A stretch of 18,058 bases of DNA from a bacterium (GCA_030431355.1 JAUIJG010000050.1:1-18058); one strand, 5' to 3'; shown: positions 1 through 8,559, counted from the stretch's first letter. Numbers and translations are program-made. Notes: generated by a model from the letters alone, not told the origin.

Positions 1-2291
1 GTGCCATCTGGCAGAAGCTGTCAGGGGTATCCGAGAGCAAATCAATTAAGAAGGTAGTTAAATCTAATCCTTCTAAGAAGATCGCCACGAAGAAAGCAGT
101 TGCCAAAAAGGCAGCTCCTGAGAAAGCTATAAAGATCGCATCCAACGACATCGCCATGGACGAGAGCCACTCCATGTTGTTCCTGCCGGGACGCAAAGGA
201 GCTGGGGCCCTGGGAGCTGGACCTGCTCCAGCAGCCGCTCTGTCGATTCACCCGTCGTTGCCTGCCAACATGGATACCGCACCGGTAGCAGTCACACCAG
301 CCTTCAACTCTCCCCAGGCTGAAGCTACCAGTGAAATCCCTATAGATGAAGAGATAAAGGCTAAGACTCAGCCTGTCCAGACGACTCGCAGTAACGACTT
401 GCTCGCCCAGATGTCCGCTGACAATCTGTTGGCTCAATCCACCAGTAGCGAAGTAACTGCAAGCCCCATTCCTCCTGTAGTAACGGGAACCGTGGACCTG
501 GAAGAGTACAAGCCCACAAACGTTATCGACGTAAAAGTTTCTCGGTCCAGAACCTTCAAGCTGAGAAACAAAATCGTCAGAACCTCTATAAGTGATCCTG
601 GAATTGTCGAACCCGTAGTCGTATCCGAGAACCAAATGGTTCTTCTCGGTAAATCACCGGGTAAAGCTACTCTCGTTATCTGGGATGACGCCGGTAACAA
701 CACAGCCATCGACGTCAAAGTTTCGAGAGACTACAACCAACTCCAGGCTACCTTAAGAGAGATTGACCCCCGTATCATCGTCAAAACCTACTCCGTAGGC
801 GGTTCCGATAGAGTAATTCTCTACGGAGATGTTGATCACCCCGAATCCGTTATCAGAGCTTTCGCCGCAGCCAACGTCTACATGGACGACCGTGGCATGA
901 GCATCCAGGTTGCTAACAACCGTCTGATCAACGCTAGAATCGGTGAACAGGGTGCCCAGGGTGGACAAGCCGCCACCGGTGGACAGACCGGTCAGCTTGC
1001 TCAGTTGGCTTCGGTGGACAGATATACATTCTTCCCCAACCTGAACAACAATATCTCGCTTGCCCAGGGAATCACCAGTGATGGTGGCAGGGTCACAAGC
1101 TTGATCAAAGTTAGAAAAGTGCCTCTGATTGCTCTTCATGTAACCTTCATGGAGATGAATACCCTTGCTGCCCGTCAGCTCGGTATCGCACTCGGTTTCA
1201 ACTTCTCCGGACCTGGATTTGCCTTCGGTATCGGTGGTAACACCGCGCCGGTCGGACAGACCACAAACTACTTGCTGAGTGCTCCTGGCCTGAACCAGAG
1301 ACTGCCTTCATTCTCGGCCAGCCCTCCTGGAACACCGGTGAATGCAGTTGCGCCTGGTATCCAGACAAACTATGCATCTGCTCCAGTAAACTTTTTGTTG
1401 CCGACCAACGCTTCTACCAACGTTCTAGGAATAGGTTTGCCTGTTTTTGCCCAGAATGCCCCGATCACCCCATCGCAGATTCTCTTCGGTGCCCCGGGTG
1501 GTGCGGCCTTCCAGACAGCCGGTCTCGGTAACTTGCTGACAGCAGTCTCCAACTTTGCCACCGGAACTCCATACAAGTTCTCTGTCAACCCGTCAGTTCA
1601 AGGTATCATCGCCCATAACCGGGCCAGGGTACTTTCCGAACCGACCCTTGTATGTATATCCGGAGAGAGAGCCTCGTTCCTGACCGGCGGAGAGATTCCT
1701 ATCCTCCAGGCGATTGCCACTGCCGGACAGCAACAGTTCTCCGTAACCTTCGAGCCGTTCGGAATGAGAATCAATATGATTCCTGTTCTTCTAGAAAACG
1801 GTTCCATCAACCTGGAAGTTGCTCCGGAAGAGCGGGTCATATCCAACACTTTCGCTTTCAACTTCCCGGGCTCCAACACCAGTATTCCCGGATTCACCAC
1901 CCGTAAGGTGCAGACCATTGTAGAGATGAAGCCCGGACAGGAGCTGTTCATCTCCGGAATGGTGACCACCAACAACGGACGTGAACTGAATAAATATCCT
2001 ATCTTCGGTGAAATACCAGTAATCGGCGCGCTTTATCGCTCCAAATCGTTCAACAAGAACGAAAGTGAACTGGTTATCGCCATCAGACCGGAAGTGATCC
2101 TGCCAGGTACTCCTGGACAGCTGAAACTGCCGGAAGAGATTGGAAGGGTAGAAGGACCGAGAGATATGAATATCTTCCAGGTCGAGCCCACCGTTGTAGA
2201 CGAACGCCACTACACAAGTGGACGTTCCGAGCGTCACCAGAAGACATCGCCTACGTTGCCTGAAGGTGCGCCGATACCTGACTTTAGATAA
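1..2291 (+). CDS. Secretin of a pilus or secretion system (CpaC/RcpA-like), 5' end cut by window edge
   Basis: The frame is open from position 3 to a TAA at 2289-2291, about 762 residues in the window. An ATG at 156 exists but is not the start: the codons from position 3 read AIWQKLS, matching residues 31-37 of the downstream paralogue just after its signal peptide. About 30 residues are therefore missing at the left. A lysine/serine-rich stretch is followed by a pilus-assembly N-terminal domain (VDLEEYKPTNVIDVKVSRSR region), a BON-like segment (REIDPRIIVKTYSVGGSDRV), a Gly/Asn-rich variable section, and the secretin core ending in GEIPVIGALYRSKSF and ESELVIAIRPEVILPG. Secretins form multimeric outer-membrane channels. 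The domain order resembles Tad-pilus CpaC, but no other pilus gene is visible, so the exact system is uncertain. The next gene, 50 bases downstream on the same strand, is its paralogue, probably co-transcribed. Confidence 0.9.
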   Translation, partial: AIWQKLSGVSESKSIKKVVKSNPSKKIATKKAVAKKAAPEKAIKIASNDIAMDESHSMLFLPGRKGAGALGAGPAPAAALSIHPSLPANMDTAPVAVTPAFNSPQAEATSEIPIDEEIKAKTQPVQTTRSNDLLAQMSADNLLAQSTSSEVTASPIPPVVTGTVDLEEYKPTNVIDVKVSRSRTFKLRNKIVRTSISDPGIVEPVVVSENQMVLLGKSPGKATLVIWDDAGNNTAIDVKVSRDYNQLQATLREIDPRIIVKTYSVGGSDRVILYGDVDHPESVIRAFAAANVYMDDRGMSIQVANNRLINARIGEQGAQGGQAATGGQTGQLAQLASVDRYTFFPNLNNNISLAQGITSDGGRVTSLIKVRKVPLIALHVTFMEMNTLAARQLGIALGFNFSGPGFAFGIGGNTAPVGQTTNYLLSAPGLNQRLPSFSASPPGTPVNAVAPGIQTNYASAPVNFLLPTNASTNVLGIGLPVFAQNAPITPSQILFGAPGGAAFQTAGLGNLLTAVSNFATGTPYKFSVNPSVQGIIAHNRARVLSEPTLVCISGERASFLTGGEIPILQAIATAGQQQFSVTFEPFGMRINMIPVLLENGSINLEVAPEERVISNTFAFNFPGSNTSIPGFTTRKVQTIVEMKPGQELFISGMVTTNNGRELNKYPIFGEIPVIGALYRSKSFNKNESELVIAIRPEVILPGTPGQLKLPEEIGRVEGPRDMNIFQVEPTVVDERHYTSGRSERHQKTSPTLPEGAPIPDFR

Positions 2292-2341
2292 GATAACCGA
2301 CCATTGAGGACGAGCGTTATTAAACTTAGAGGGAGAGTGGA

Positions 2342-4669
2342 ATGAACACGCCAAGGAAAAGCCTAGCATTGAGCCTGTCAATTTTATTGACCCAGGCCGG
2401 TGGGCTTATACAACCAGCCCAGGCAGCAGATGCTATCTGGCAGAAGCTGTCTACCAGCCAGAAGTCTTCTACCAAGAAGAGTTCTAGTTCTAAGGCTGCT
2501 AAAAAGGTGGCTGCTAAGAAGAAGACGACTGCCGTCAATAAGCAGTCGGCTAAGAGCACCAATCTGGAAGAAGATCATGTAATGCTTCTTCTAGGTGGGA
2601 AAAATGACGCCGCCAGGGAAATGCCTGCGCCGGCTGCCGCTCTCAGTATTCATCCTTCTCTCAACCCAACCTCTCTTAACAAAAACGAGCCGACCCAGGT
2701 TTCCTTCAACGGACCTGACTTCGACGCCACTCCTCAATTGACGGCATCACCGGCGGTTAAAAGCAAACAGCTTATCGCCCAGCTCGCCCCGGATCATATA
2801 ATCGCTCAGTCCACCAGCAGCGATGTCACCGCTACTCCGATACCACCTGTGGTTACCGGTACGGTCGACATGGAAGAGTTCAAGACCACCAACGTTATCG
2901 ACCTGAAAGTCTCCCAGTCGAGAACCTTCAAACTGAGAAACAAAATCGTCAGAACCTCTATAAGTGATCCTGGTATCGCCGAACCTGTGGTTGTGGCTGA
3001 AAACCAGATGGTAATTCTCGGTAAAGCGCCTGGTAGCGCCACCATGGTCCTCTGGGACGATGCCGGTAATACCACCGCCATCGACATCCTTGTGGACAGA
3101 GACTTCGACGAGCTTCAAACCTCATTAAGAGAGATTGACCCTCGTATTATTGTCAAAGCATTCTCCGTGGGCGGCTCGGATAGAGTACTTCTCATGGGCG
3201 ATGTCGACCATCCAGAATCAGTTATCAGAGCATTCATGGCCGCCAACGTCTTCATGGACGACCGGGGCATGAACATACAGGTGGCCAACAACCGTTTGAT
3301 CAACGCCAGAATCGGTGAACAAGCCGCTCAAGGTGGTGGTGGTCAAGCTGGTGGAGCTTCCGGAGTACTGGCTCAACTGGCTTCGGTGGACAGATACACA
3401 TTCTTCCCCAACACCTCCAACAACATCAGCAAAGGTCAGGTAATCACCAGTGATGGTGGTCGAGTCACCTCGATGATCAAGATCAGAAAAGTTCCTCTGA
3501 TCATCCTGCATGTAACTTTTATGGAGATGAACACCACCAGTGCCCGGGAACTTGCCACAGCGGTCGGTTTCAACGGTACTACCTCCGGATTTGCCTTCGG
3601 TATCGGTGGTACTAACACCGCAGCTACCAACATACCTATAGGCTACGGCGGTATCAACCAGAGAGTCACAACAGTGGGGTCCCCCAACCCGTCGCCTCTT
3701 GCCGCTGGCGGTGTCGCCGCTGGTAGTAAGGTGGGTGGATACTCAGTCGGGCCTTCCGGATTCCTGAGTGTTACCTCCTTCGGCGGTAACGAAACAATCA
3801 CCGGTATTGGTCAGGCTCAGCTCCTCACCCAGCCACCTTCGGTGGCCCCGGCATCGGTTCTCTTCGGTGCTCCCGGTGGTGTCAGCTTCGCTCCCGGCGG
3901 ACTGATGAACTTGTTCTCGGCAACCACAAACTTCCCGTCGAACAGCAACAGCCGCTTCTCAGTACAGCCTACGATTCAAGGTCTAATCACCATGAGCCGT
4001 GCGCGGGTACTGTCGGAACCATCTCTCGTTTGTATCTCCGGTGAAAGAGCAGCGTTCCTCGCCGGTGGTGAGATCCCGATCCTGCAGGCAGTAGCAGCAG
4101 CCGGTCAGGCTCAACAATCCATCGTGTTCGAACCCTTCGGTCTGAGAATTAACTTCATTCCAGTTCTCATGGAAAATGGAGCTATCAACCTGGAAATCTC
4201 CCCTGAAGAGAGAATTCCTTCTCTGGCTAACGGTTTGAACATTCCTGGCTCAACCACCACAATTCCTTCCTTCATCACAAGAAAGGCTCAGACCATTGTT
4301 GAGATGAAGCCTGGACAGGAACTCTTCATCGGTGGTTTGGTCTCGACCAACAACGGTAGAGAATTGATCAAGTTACCGATTATCGGTGAAATCCCAGTTC
4401 TCGGTGCTATCTACAGATCAAAAGCTTTCGCCAAGAACGAAAGTGAACTGGTCATCGCAGTCAGACCGGAGATTATCCTCCCTGGTACACCTGGACAGCT
4501 CAAGCTACCGGAAGAGATCGGTCGGGTAGAAGGACCTCGCGACATGAACATGTTCCAGGTCGAACCTACGGTAATAGACGAACGGCACTACTCCTCGGGT
4601 CGTGCGGAACGTCACCAGAAGACCTCTCCCACACTGCCGGAAGGTGCACCTATCCCGGACAACCAGTAA
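2342..4669 (+). CDS. Secretin of a pilus or secretion system, tandem paralogue (CpaC/RcpA-like)
   Basis: 775 residues, complete. The ATG is preceded by a GGGAG Shine-Dalgarno about 7 bases upstream. Residues 1-29 form a signal peptide with a basic start, a hydrophobic core and likely cleavage after PAQA, so the protein is exported. Residues 38-72 are a lysine/serine/alanine-rich basic linker. Residues 95-107 contain PAPAAALSIHPSL, also found in the upstream gene. About 175-255 is a pilus-formation N-terminal domain, 256-312 is BON-like, and about 380-740 is the secretin domain. The secretin domain is interrupted by a Gly/Ser-rich insert at about 410-560 that differs strongly from the paralogue. 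The end carries GEIPVLGAIYRSKAF and ESELVIAVRPEIILPG, the secretin beta-domain signature. The last 40 residues are nearly identical to those of the first gene. It probably forms an outer-membrane channel, alone or with its neighbour. A strong terminator follows 30 bases after the stop. Confidence 0.92.
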   Translation: MNTPRKSLALSLSILLTQAGGLIQPAQAADAIWQKLSTSQKSSTKKSSSSKAAKKVAAKKKTTAVNKQSAKSTNLEEDHVMLLLGGKNDAAREMPAPAAALSIHPSLNPTSLNKNEPTQVSFNGPDFDATPQLTASPAVKSKQLIAQLAPDHIIAQSTSSDVTATPIPPVVTGTVDMEEFKTTNVIDLKVSQSRTFKLRNKIVRTSISDPGIAEPVVVAENQMVILGKAPGSATMVLWDDAGNTTAIDILVDRDFDELQTSLREIDPRIIVKAFSVGGSDRVLLMGDVDHPESVIRAFMAANVFMDDRGMNIQVANNRLINARIGEQAAQGGGGQAGGASGVLAQLASVDRYTFFPNTSNNISKGQVITSDGGRVTSMIKIRKVPLIILHVTFMEMNTTSARELATAVGFNGTTSGFAFGIGGTNTAATNIPIGYGGINQRVTTVGSPNPSPLAAGGVAAGSKVGGYSVGPSGFLSVTSFGGNETITGIGQAQLLTQPPSVAPASVLFGAPGGVSFAPGGLMNLFSATTNFPSNSNSRFSVQPTIQGLITMSRARVLSEPSLVCISGERAAFLAGGEIPILQAVAAAGQAQQSIVFEPFGLRINFIPVLMENGAINLEISPEERIPSLANGLNIPGSTTTIPSFITRKAQTIVEMKPGQELFIGGLVSTNNGRELIKLPIIGEIPVLGAIYRSKAFAKNESELVIAVRPEIILPGTPGQLKLPEEIGRVEGPRDMNMFQVEPTVIDERHYSSGRAERHQKTSPTLPEGAPIPDNQ

Positions 4670-4695
4670 GAAGAGTAGTTCTTCTAAAGATAACG

Positions 4696-4721
4696 AAAGG
4701 GGCGCTGACAGCGCCCCTTTT
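4696..4721 (+). terminator. Rho-independent terminator of the secretin pair
   Basis: GGGGCGCT (4699-4706) and AGCGCCCC (4710-4717) form a perfect 8-pair GC-rich stem with a GAC loop, followed by TTTT. AAA at 4696-4698 can pair with the first Ts. It lies 30 bases after the second secretin stop, which fits the end of that operon. Confidence 0.9.
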
Positions 4722-4760
4722 ACTTTGCTGGATATTTAATGGATAGGCTTATTACCCACT

Positions 4761-4795
4761 CCAAAATAAAAGGTGATGGCGTAGACGCCACCACC
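4761..4795 (-). terminator. Rho-independent terminator of the BlaI-family gene
   Basis: On the minus strand GGTG, one mismatch, TGGCG, a four-base loop, CGCCA and CACC form a hairpin (4772-4795), followed by TTTTATTTTG (4771 down to about 4762). It lies 33 bases after the minus-strand stop at 4829. Together with the plus-strand terminator at 4696-4721 it insulates two convergent transcripts. Confidence 0.75.
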
Positions 4796-4828
4796 TAAAT
4801 AGTAAGTAAGAACAAAAAATCGAAAAGC

Positions 4829-5239
4829 TTATCTTCTTCTGCTGGATTTCTTCGGTCGTTTGCGACTCATCATTCCTGCCACAAACTCGGAGCACTCATC
4901 CGGAAATTCGCTGAAGAATATATCAAGTACATGCTCTACTGAATTGCGAATAAAAGTCTCTCTATCCGCTTCCGGAACATAACAGTTGGCAAGACCGGCT
5001 TTGTCGACGATCTTAAGCAATCCTTTTTCAGAGAGTCTGACCATGGTGGTCATCACCGTTGTGTACGCAATCTCACGTTTCTTACGCAGGGCATCATAGA
5101 CTTCTCTGACGGTTACCGTAGGATTGGAGCTGGAAAGCTTCCAGACAATCTCCATGATCTCGCATTCGAGATCTCCAAGAAACTTCTTCAGACCGATCTG
5201 ATTGAATCTAAAGGATGCGTTGTCGTCATGTATTCTCAT
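4829..5239 (-). CDS. BlaI/MecI/CopY-family transcriptional repressor
   Basis: 136 residues. Residues about 20-85 read as the winged-helix domain of the penicillinase-repressor family: LGDLECEIMEIVWKL, then VTVREVYDALRKKREIAYTTVMTTMVRLSEKGLL, which covers the recognition helix and wing. The C-terminal half is helical, as in the family's dimerisation part, and ends in a very basic tail (SRKRPKKSSRRR). Such proteins repress neighbouring genes and are usually inactivated by a BlaR1/MecR1-type membrane protease; none is in the window. The ATG at 5239 has only a weak GGTGG upstream. The gene is divergent from gmhB across 196 bases, so it may control itself, gmhB, or something elsewhere. The target is unknown. 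Confidence 0.88.
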   Translation of the reverse strand: MRIHDDNASFRFNQIGLKKFLGDLECEIMEIVWKLSSSNPTVTVREVYDALRKKREIAYTTVMTTMVRLSEKGLLKIVDKAGLANCYVPEADRETFIRNSVEHVLDIFFSEFPDECSEFVAGMMSRKRPKKSSRRR

Positions 5240-5327
5240 GCAAAGACCACCAACTGATAAGGCTTTTGGAAAATCGTAACACAGACCGACGACTTTAGGT
5301 AGTTGGTTTACTAAATCGAAATCTATT

Positions 5328-5347
5328 GAGTTACTTAGAGTTACTTC
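5328..5347. repeat. Tandem 10-base direct repeat in the blaI-like/gmhB divergent promoter region
   Basis: GAGTTACTTA (5328-5337) is followed at once by GAGTTACTTC (5338-5347). A third, partial copy of the TTACT core lies at 5307-5311. Two copies one helical turn apart, between a repressor gene and a divergent gene, could be an operator, but the sequence does not resemble the TACA/TGTA dyads known for BlaI. The rest of the 5240-5435 gap holds a TATACT at 5385-5390 that could be a -10 box for gmhB, with no convincing -35. Confidence 0.3.
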
Positions 5348-5435
5348 TTGAGTAGCATGGAAACTGAGATCCAGATAAGATCGGTATACTTTTCTGGGGA
5401 CAGATAATAATCAAAGTATTTGAAGGATAGAAGCA

Positions 5436-6056
5436 GTGACGCAAAATGGCATGAGCCCGGTGGTTTTTCTGGACAGGGACGGCACTCTCAATATAGAAGC
5501 AGGCTACATCAGAAAGCTGGAAGATCTGAATCTAATCGACGGAGCCTCGGACGCCGTTAAGAGGCTAAACATGCTCGGAATCAAAGCGATTCTCGTTACT
5601 AATCAAACAGGCGCCGCCAGGGACTACTACCCGGAATCCCATATACTCGACCTAAACAACCGGCTTCTTAAGCTGTTGGAAGCCGAGGGAGCATTCTTAG
5701 ATGCTGTTTATTACTGTCCTCATCTGCCGGAGGCAAAGATAGAAAAGTACGCCCTGGAGTGCGACTGCAGAAAGCCTGCCACCGGTCTCGTTGAGCAAGC
5801 TTATCAGGACAACAAGAACCTGAATAGAGCATTATCCTTCGTGGTCGGCGACAAAGCCACCGACGTCGAGTTGGCCAAAAACTGCGGTGCCCGAGGTATT
5901 CTGGTGGAGACCGGTTATGGAAAAAGAGTTCAAGCCGGTGATTACCAGTGGCCGGTAGAACCTGATTTCCAGGCACGTTCCATAGCAGAAGCGGTGGATT
6001 GGATAATCCAGGTAGTTAACGAAAACACTTCCGATGTAGACAAAAACCTGGATTGA
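5436..6056 (+). CDS. gmhB: D-glycero-D-manno-heptose 1,7-bisphosphate 7-phosphatase-type HAD phosphatase
   Basis: 206 residues starting with GTG at 5436. AAGGA at 5423-5427 gives a good Shine-Dalgarno spacing of 8; an ATG at codon 6 is the alternative. HAD motif I is FLDRDGTLN with catalytic Asp13 and Asp15. Motif II is LVTNQTG (about 53-59). The Lys of motif III is in CRKP (Lys113), and motif IV is VGDKATDVELA (Asp139/Asp143). Cys94, His96, Cys109 and Cys111 match the zinc-binding insert characteristic of GmhB. The enzyme removes the C7 phosphate in ADP-heptose or GDP-heptose synthesis for LPS or surface glycans, in the cytoplasm. The histidinol-phosphatase branch of the same family is the alternative. 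Its stop is only two bases from the stop of the convergent minus-strand gene, leaving no room for a terminator. Confidence 0.9.
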   Translation: MTQNGMSPVVFLDRDGTLNIEAGYIRKLEDLNLIDGASDAVKRLNMLGIKAILVTNQTGAARDYYPESHILDLNNRLLKLLEAEGAFLDAVYYCPHLPEAKIEKYALECDCRKPATGLVEQAYQDNKNLNRALSFVVGDKATDVELAKNCGARGILVETGYGKRVQAGDYQWPVEPDFQARSIAEAVDWIIQVVNENTSDVDKNLD

Positions 6057-6058
6057 AT

Positions 6059-7414
6059 TCAGGAAATATCCAATCGGGAACGCAGAAGTTGGTTGATCTC
6101 AGTCAAGAGACTCGGCATGTCAAAAGGTTTTGGCAGGTACAAGTCGGCACCGGCCTCCAGGGCCCGCGACTGATCCGGGTGGGAGGTTGCCATTATCACC
6201 CAGATTTTCGATAACTCATTATCCGCCTTCAGCTTCTGACAAAGCTTCCAACCATCCATCATCCGATCGCTGAAATTTGATTCCAGCAACACTAAATCAG
6301 GATGAGGATCATATTTAGCCATCTCCAGAGCATCGTCCGCGGAGGCGGTTACTTCGACAATATAGCCTTCAAGAGCAAGGGTCTCTTGAAGAAGACAGGC
6401 CATTGCACCATCCGGCTCCACCACCAAAATTCTCGAGGAAGCCACTTCTTGATTTTCCTCGTCGCTTTCGAGCAGGTCCCGATCATCGTTGCGGGATTTC
6501 TGGGGATCGTCCACAACCCAGCAGGACTCTACCTTCTCTTTGGCAAGATAGCGCGCGTCCCTGGCCGCTGTGAGAACGTCAACATAACTATGAAAACGAC
6601 GCTTGGTACTATCGACAATACCGATGGCAATGGAAATCAATGGAATTCTTCTTCTGATGCCACCACGACCGGTGGATATCAGATAGCCTCTTTCAAGATC
6701 GCCTTTCGGATAAAAACGAGTGCTTATTGAATCGAATTGCTGGCAAATTCGCTCCGCTTTACGCTCGGCATCCTGGGGTGCTGTCGTCATCAAAAAATCA
6801 TCGGCTTCTATATGGCCGACAAATTCATTCTCATCAGCTATATCGGTTAGAATCGCCCCCAGAGCTTTTATCAACTGATCCCCGGCAAGGTCCCCGTAGG
6901 TCTCGTTATAAACCCGAATTTTATTCAAGTCGATGGATAGGGCAGCCCAGCGTTTATCTGAAACCAGGTGCTGCTCCAACATCCGACGGATCATGTTGGG
7001 TCCTGGCAACTGGGTCAGGGGATTGGAGAACTCTTCCTGTCTACGTCTGAGATGGGCAAGCACCCTTATAGCCAGCTCGTTTTTATCTATCGGATCCGCC
7101 AAAACATCATCTGCACCATATCTGAAGGCATTGATCCTTTCGTTGACGTCATCGGACGGATGCAACAACACAAGCACCGGCCTTGGATGAACAACTGTGG
7201 CTCTTATCTGCTGACAGTACAATCTGCCATCCCCTTCGGGCATATTCGCAGACAAAACAATCAGATCAGGATGCAAAAAAGAAAGTAATTCGTTGGCTTC
7301 TTCAAAAGATGCCACGGCGCTCACCCGGGCACCGGTTTTCTCGAGTACAGATGAGTAGTCAGCCGCTTGCCGGGCCTGATGTATAACTAAAATCTGGGGT
7401 TTCGGCAACATCAT
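6059..7414 (-). CDS. Receiver-GGDEF-receiver protein with degenerate signalling residues
   Basis: 451 residues, three domains. The first receiver (about 6-125) reads ILVIHQARQ where the acidic pair should be, HPDLIVLSANMP with Ser55 at the phosphoacceptor position, and LADPID in place of the usual KP. A GGDEF-like domain (about 132-300) has EADDF (203-207) where GGDEF is expected, so cyclase activity is doubtful. A linker of about 30 residues leads to a second receiver (about 327-448) with VVEPDG, HPDLVLLESNF with Glu378 at the acceptor position, Thr410 and an intact LPKPF (Lys429). Glu at the acceptor site can mimic phosphorylation. The protein is cytoplasmic. Its ATG overlaps the stop of the upstream histidine kinase (TGATG), so the two are translationally coupled. 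It is likely an unconventional or phosphorylation-independent partner of that kinase. These assignments come from motif reading by eye. Confidence 0.85.
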   Translation of the reverse strand: MMLPKPQILVIHQARQAADYSSVLEKTGARVSAVASFEEANELLSFLHPDLIVLSANMPEGDGRLYCQQIRATVVHPRPVLVLLHPSDDVNERINAFRYGADDVLADPIDKNELAIRVLAHLRRRQEEFSNPLTQLPGPNMIRRMLEQHLVSDKRWAALSIDLNKIRVYNETYGDLAGDQLIKALGAILTDIADENEFVGHIEADDFLMTTAPQDAERKAERICQQFDSISTRFYPKGDLERGYLISTGRGGIRRRIPLISIAIGIVDSTKRRFHSYVDVLTAARDARYLAKEKVESCWVVDDPQKSRNDDRDLLESDEENQEVASSRILVVEPDGAMACLLQETLALEGYIVEVTASADDALEMAKYDPHPDLVLLESNFSDRMMDGWKLCQKLKADNELSKIWVIMATSHPDQSRALEAGADLYLPKPFDMPSLLTEINQLLRSRLDIS

Positions 7415-8559
7415 CAGTGGTCACGCCCCCGGGCCGCTTGCATCTCATAACTGGCGGAAGGCAGTCTCACCGTGAAAGTAGTATTGCCCGGCTCGGAGGT
7501 AACAGTAATATCTCCACCCAAAGCCAACACAAGGGACCTGGTGATATAAAGACCCAGTCCGGTACCTTCGGTCTGACGCACCAGGGGATTGTCCAGACGG
7601 CTGAACTTTGAAAATATCTTGGGTAGGCTATCCTCTGAAATTCCTAAACCTTGATCGTTAACGGCGATCTCTATCATCTCCGAGTTGCCCGGTTCATCAC
7701 TATGAACCGTGCCGGCAGATACAGTGACGGTGGTATTTGCCGGAGAATACTTGATGGCATTGTCAATTAGATTGGTAAGAATCTGTTCCAATCTATCCGC
7801 ATCAGCCCATACCGGTGGAATTCCCGGTCCAAACTTAACTTCAATGGAATGATCCTGGGCCTTCTCCGATAGATTTCTCTGCACCCTCTCCACGGCTTCT
7901 TTCAAATCTATAGCTCTTATAGTCAATTGCAATCGCTTAGATTCAAGACGGGAAACAGCTAACAGATCTTCCACCAGCCTGGTGAGCCGGTCGGCTTGAT
8001 CTTTGATAATGCCGATGTAGCGCCTCTGGGCGTTAACGTCGATACGCTCCCCGGCTCTCAAGAGCGTGTCTGCAAAGCCCTTTATACTGGTTAGTGGTGT
8101 TCTCAACTCATGGCTGACAGTACTGACGAATTCCGTCTGGGCTTGCTGGACAGTGCTTGCTTGCAAGATATAGACGATGGTCAAATAACCGAGAAGAGAC
8201 TCATCACTTCCATTCTCTTTCTCGGAAGCACGGGATATCGGAATATGAGAAACCGGCATCAAAAACTCGTTACCGGCTTTTCCGATCACCGCCACGGTCT
8301 TTACATCTTTGTTATGTTCATGGCCTGATACCGTGGGCAATGGCGAGACAGCGCCGGATGCATCCTTAGAATCGTCTTCACGATCAAAATCGATGATACT
8401 GGTCAGCTCCTGACCAATCAGTTTCTTCTCTTCTTTCCCGACCAATTTCGAGATAGCTTTGTTGCAACCGGTGATGAGACCGGATGCGTCACTGACGATG
8501 AAGCCGTCTGCGCTCTTATCTACCAGGCATCTGTAGATGTCTTCGGAGCTAATAGTCAC
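7414..8559 (-). CDS. Soluble PAS-domain sensor histidine kinase
   Basis: 381 residues from a GTG start. The N-terminal PAS domain (about 7-130) begins IYRCLVDKSADGFIVSDASGLITGCNKA. The dimerisation/phosphotransfer domain carries SHELRTPL with His150. The HATPase domain has an N box (NLIDNAIKYS), G1 (NDQGLGI), an F box (FSKFSR) and G2 (EGTGLGLYI), all intact. No membrane segment or signal peptide is seen, so it should sense a cytoplasmic cue through PAS. The H-box and ATPase layout resemble the PhoR/SasA group. The downstream receiver protein overlaps by one base and should be co-translated, yet its two receivers lack a canonical Asp. The real phosphoryl acceptor may therefore be elsewhere. 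The GTG has a weak AAGGGA about 11 bases upstream. Confidence 0.93.
   Translation of the reverse strand: MTISSEDIYRCLVDKSADGFIVSDASGLITGCNKAISKLVGKEEKKLIGQELTSIIDFDREDDSKDASGAVSPLPTVSGHEHNKDVKTVAVIGKAGNEFLMPVSHIPISRASEKENGSDESLLGYLTIVYILQASTVQQAQTEFVSTVSHELRTPLTSIKGFADTLLRAGERIDVNAQRRYIGIIKDQADRLTRLVEDLLAVSRLESKRLQLTIRAIDLKEAVERVQRNLSEKAQDHSIEVKFGPGIPPVWADADRLEQILTNLIDNAIKYSPANTTVTVSAGTVHSDEPGNSEMIEIAVNDQGLGISEDSLPKIFSKFSRLDNPLVRQTEGTGLGLYITRSLVLALGGDITVTSEPGNTTFTVRLPSASYEMQAARGRDH

Noticed and set aside
156..158. ATG at 156 as the start of the first secretin
   Set aside because: The frame continues to the left edge and encodes AIWQKLS and a lysine-rich stretch matching the paralogue just after its signal peptide, so the gene starts outside the window.
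42..3633. Many minus-strand open frames opposite the two secretins
   Set aside because: They occur at equivalent positions in both paralogues, as expected for shadow frames of a conserved gene.
6054..6061. A terminator between convergent gmhB and the receiver protein gene
   Set aside because: Only two bases separate the stop codons and I found no hairpin with a T-run nearby.
6302..7386. Several plus-strand open frames of 65-140 codons inside the receiver-GGDEF-receiver gene
   Set aside because: They are antisense to a gene with clear domain homology, have no ribosome sites and no recognisable protein features.
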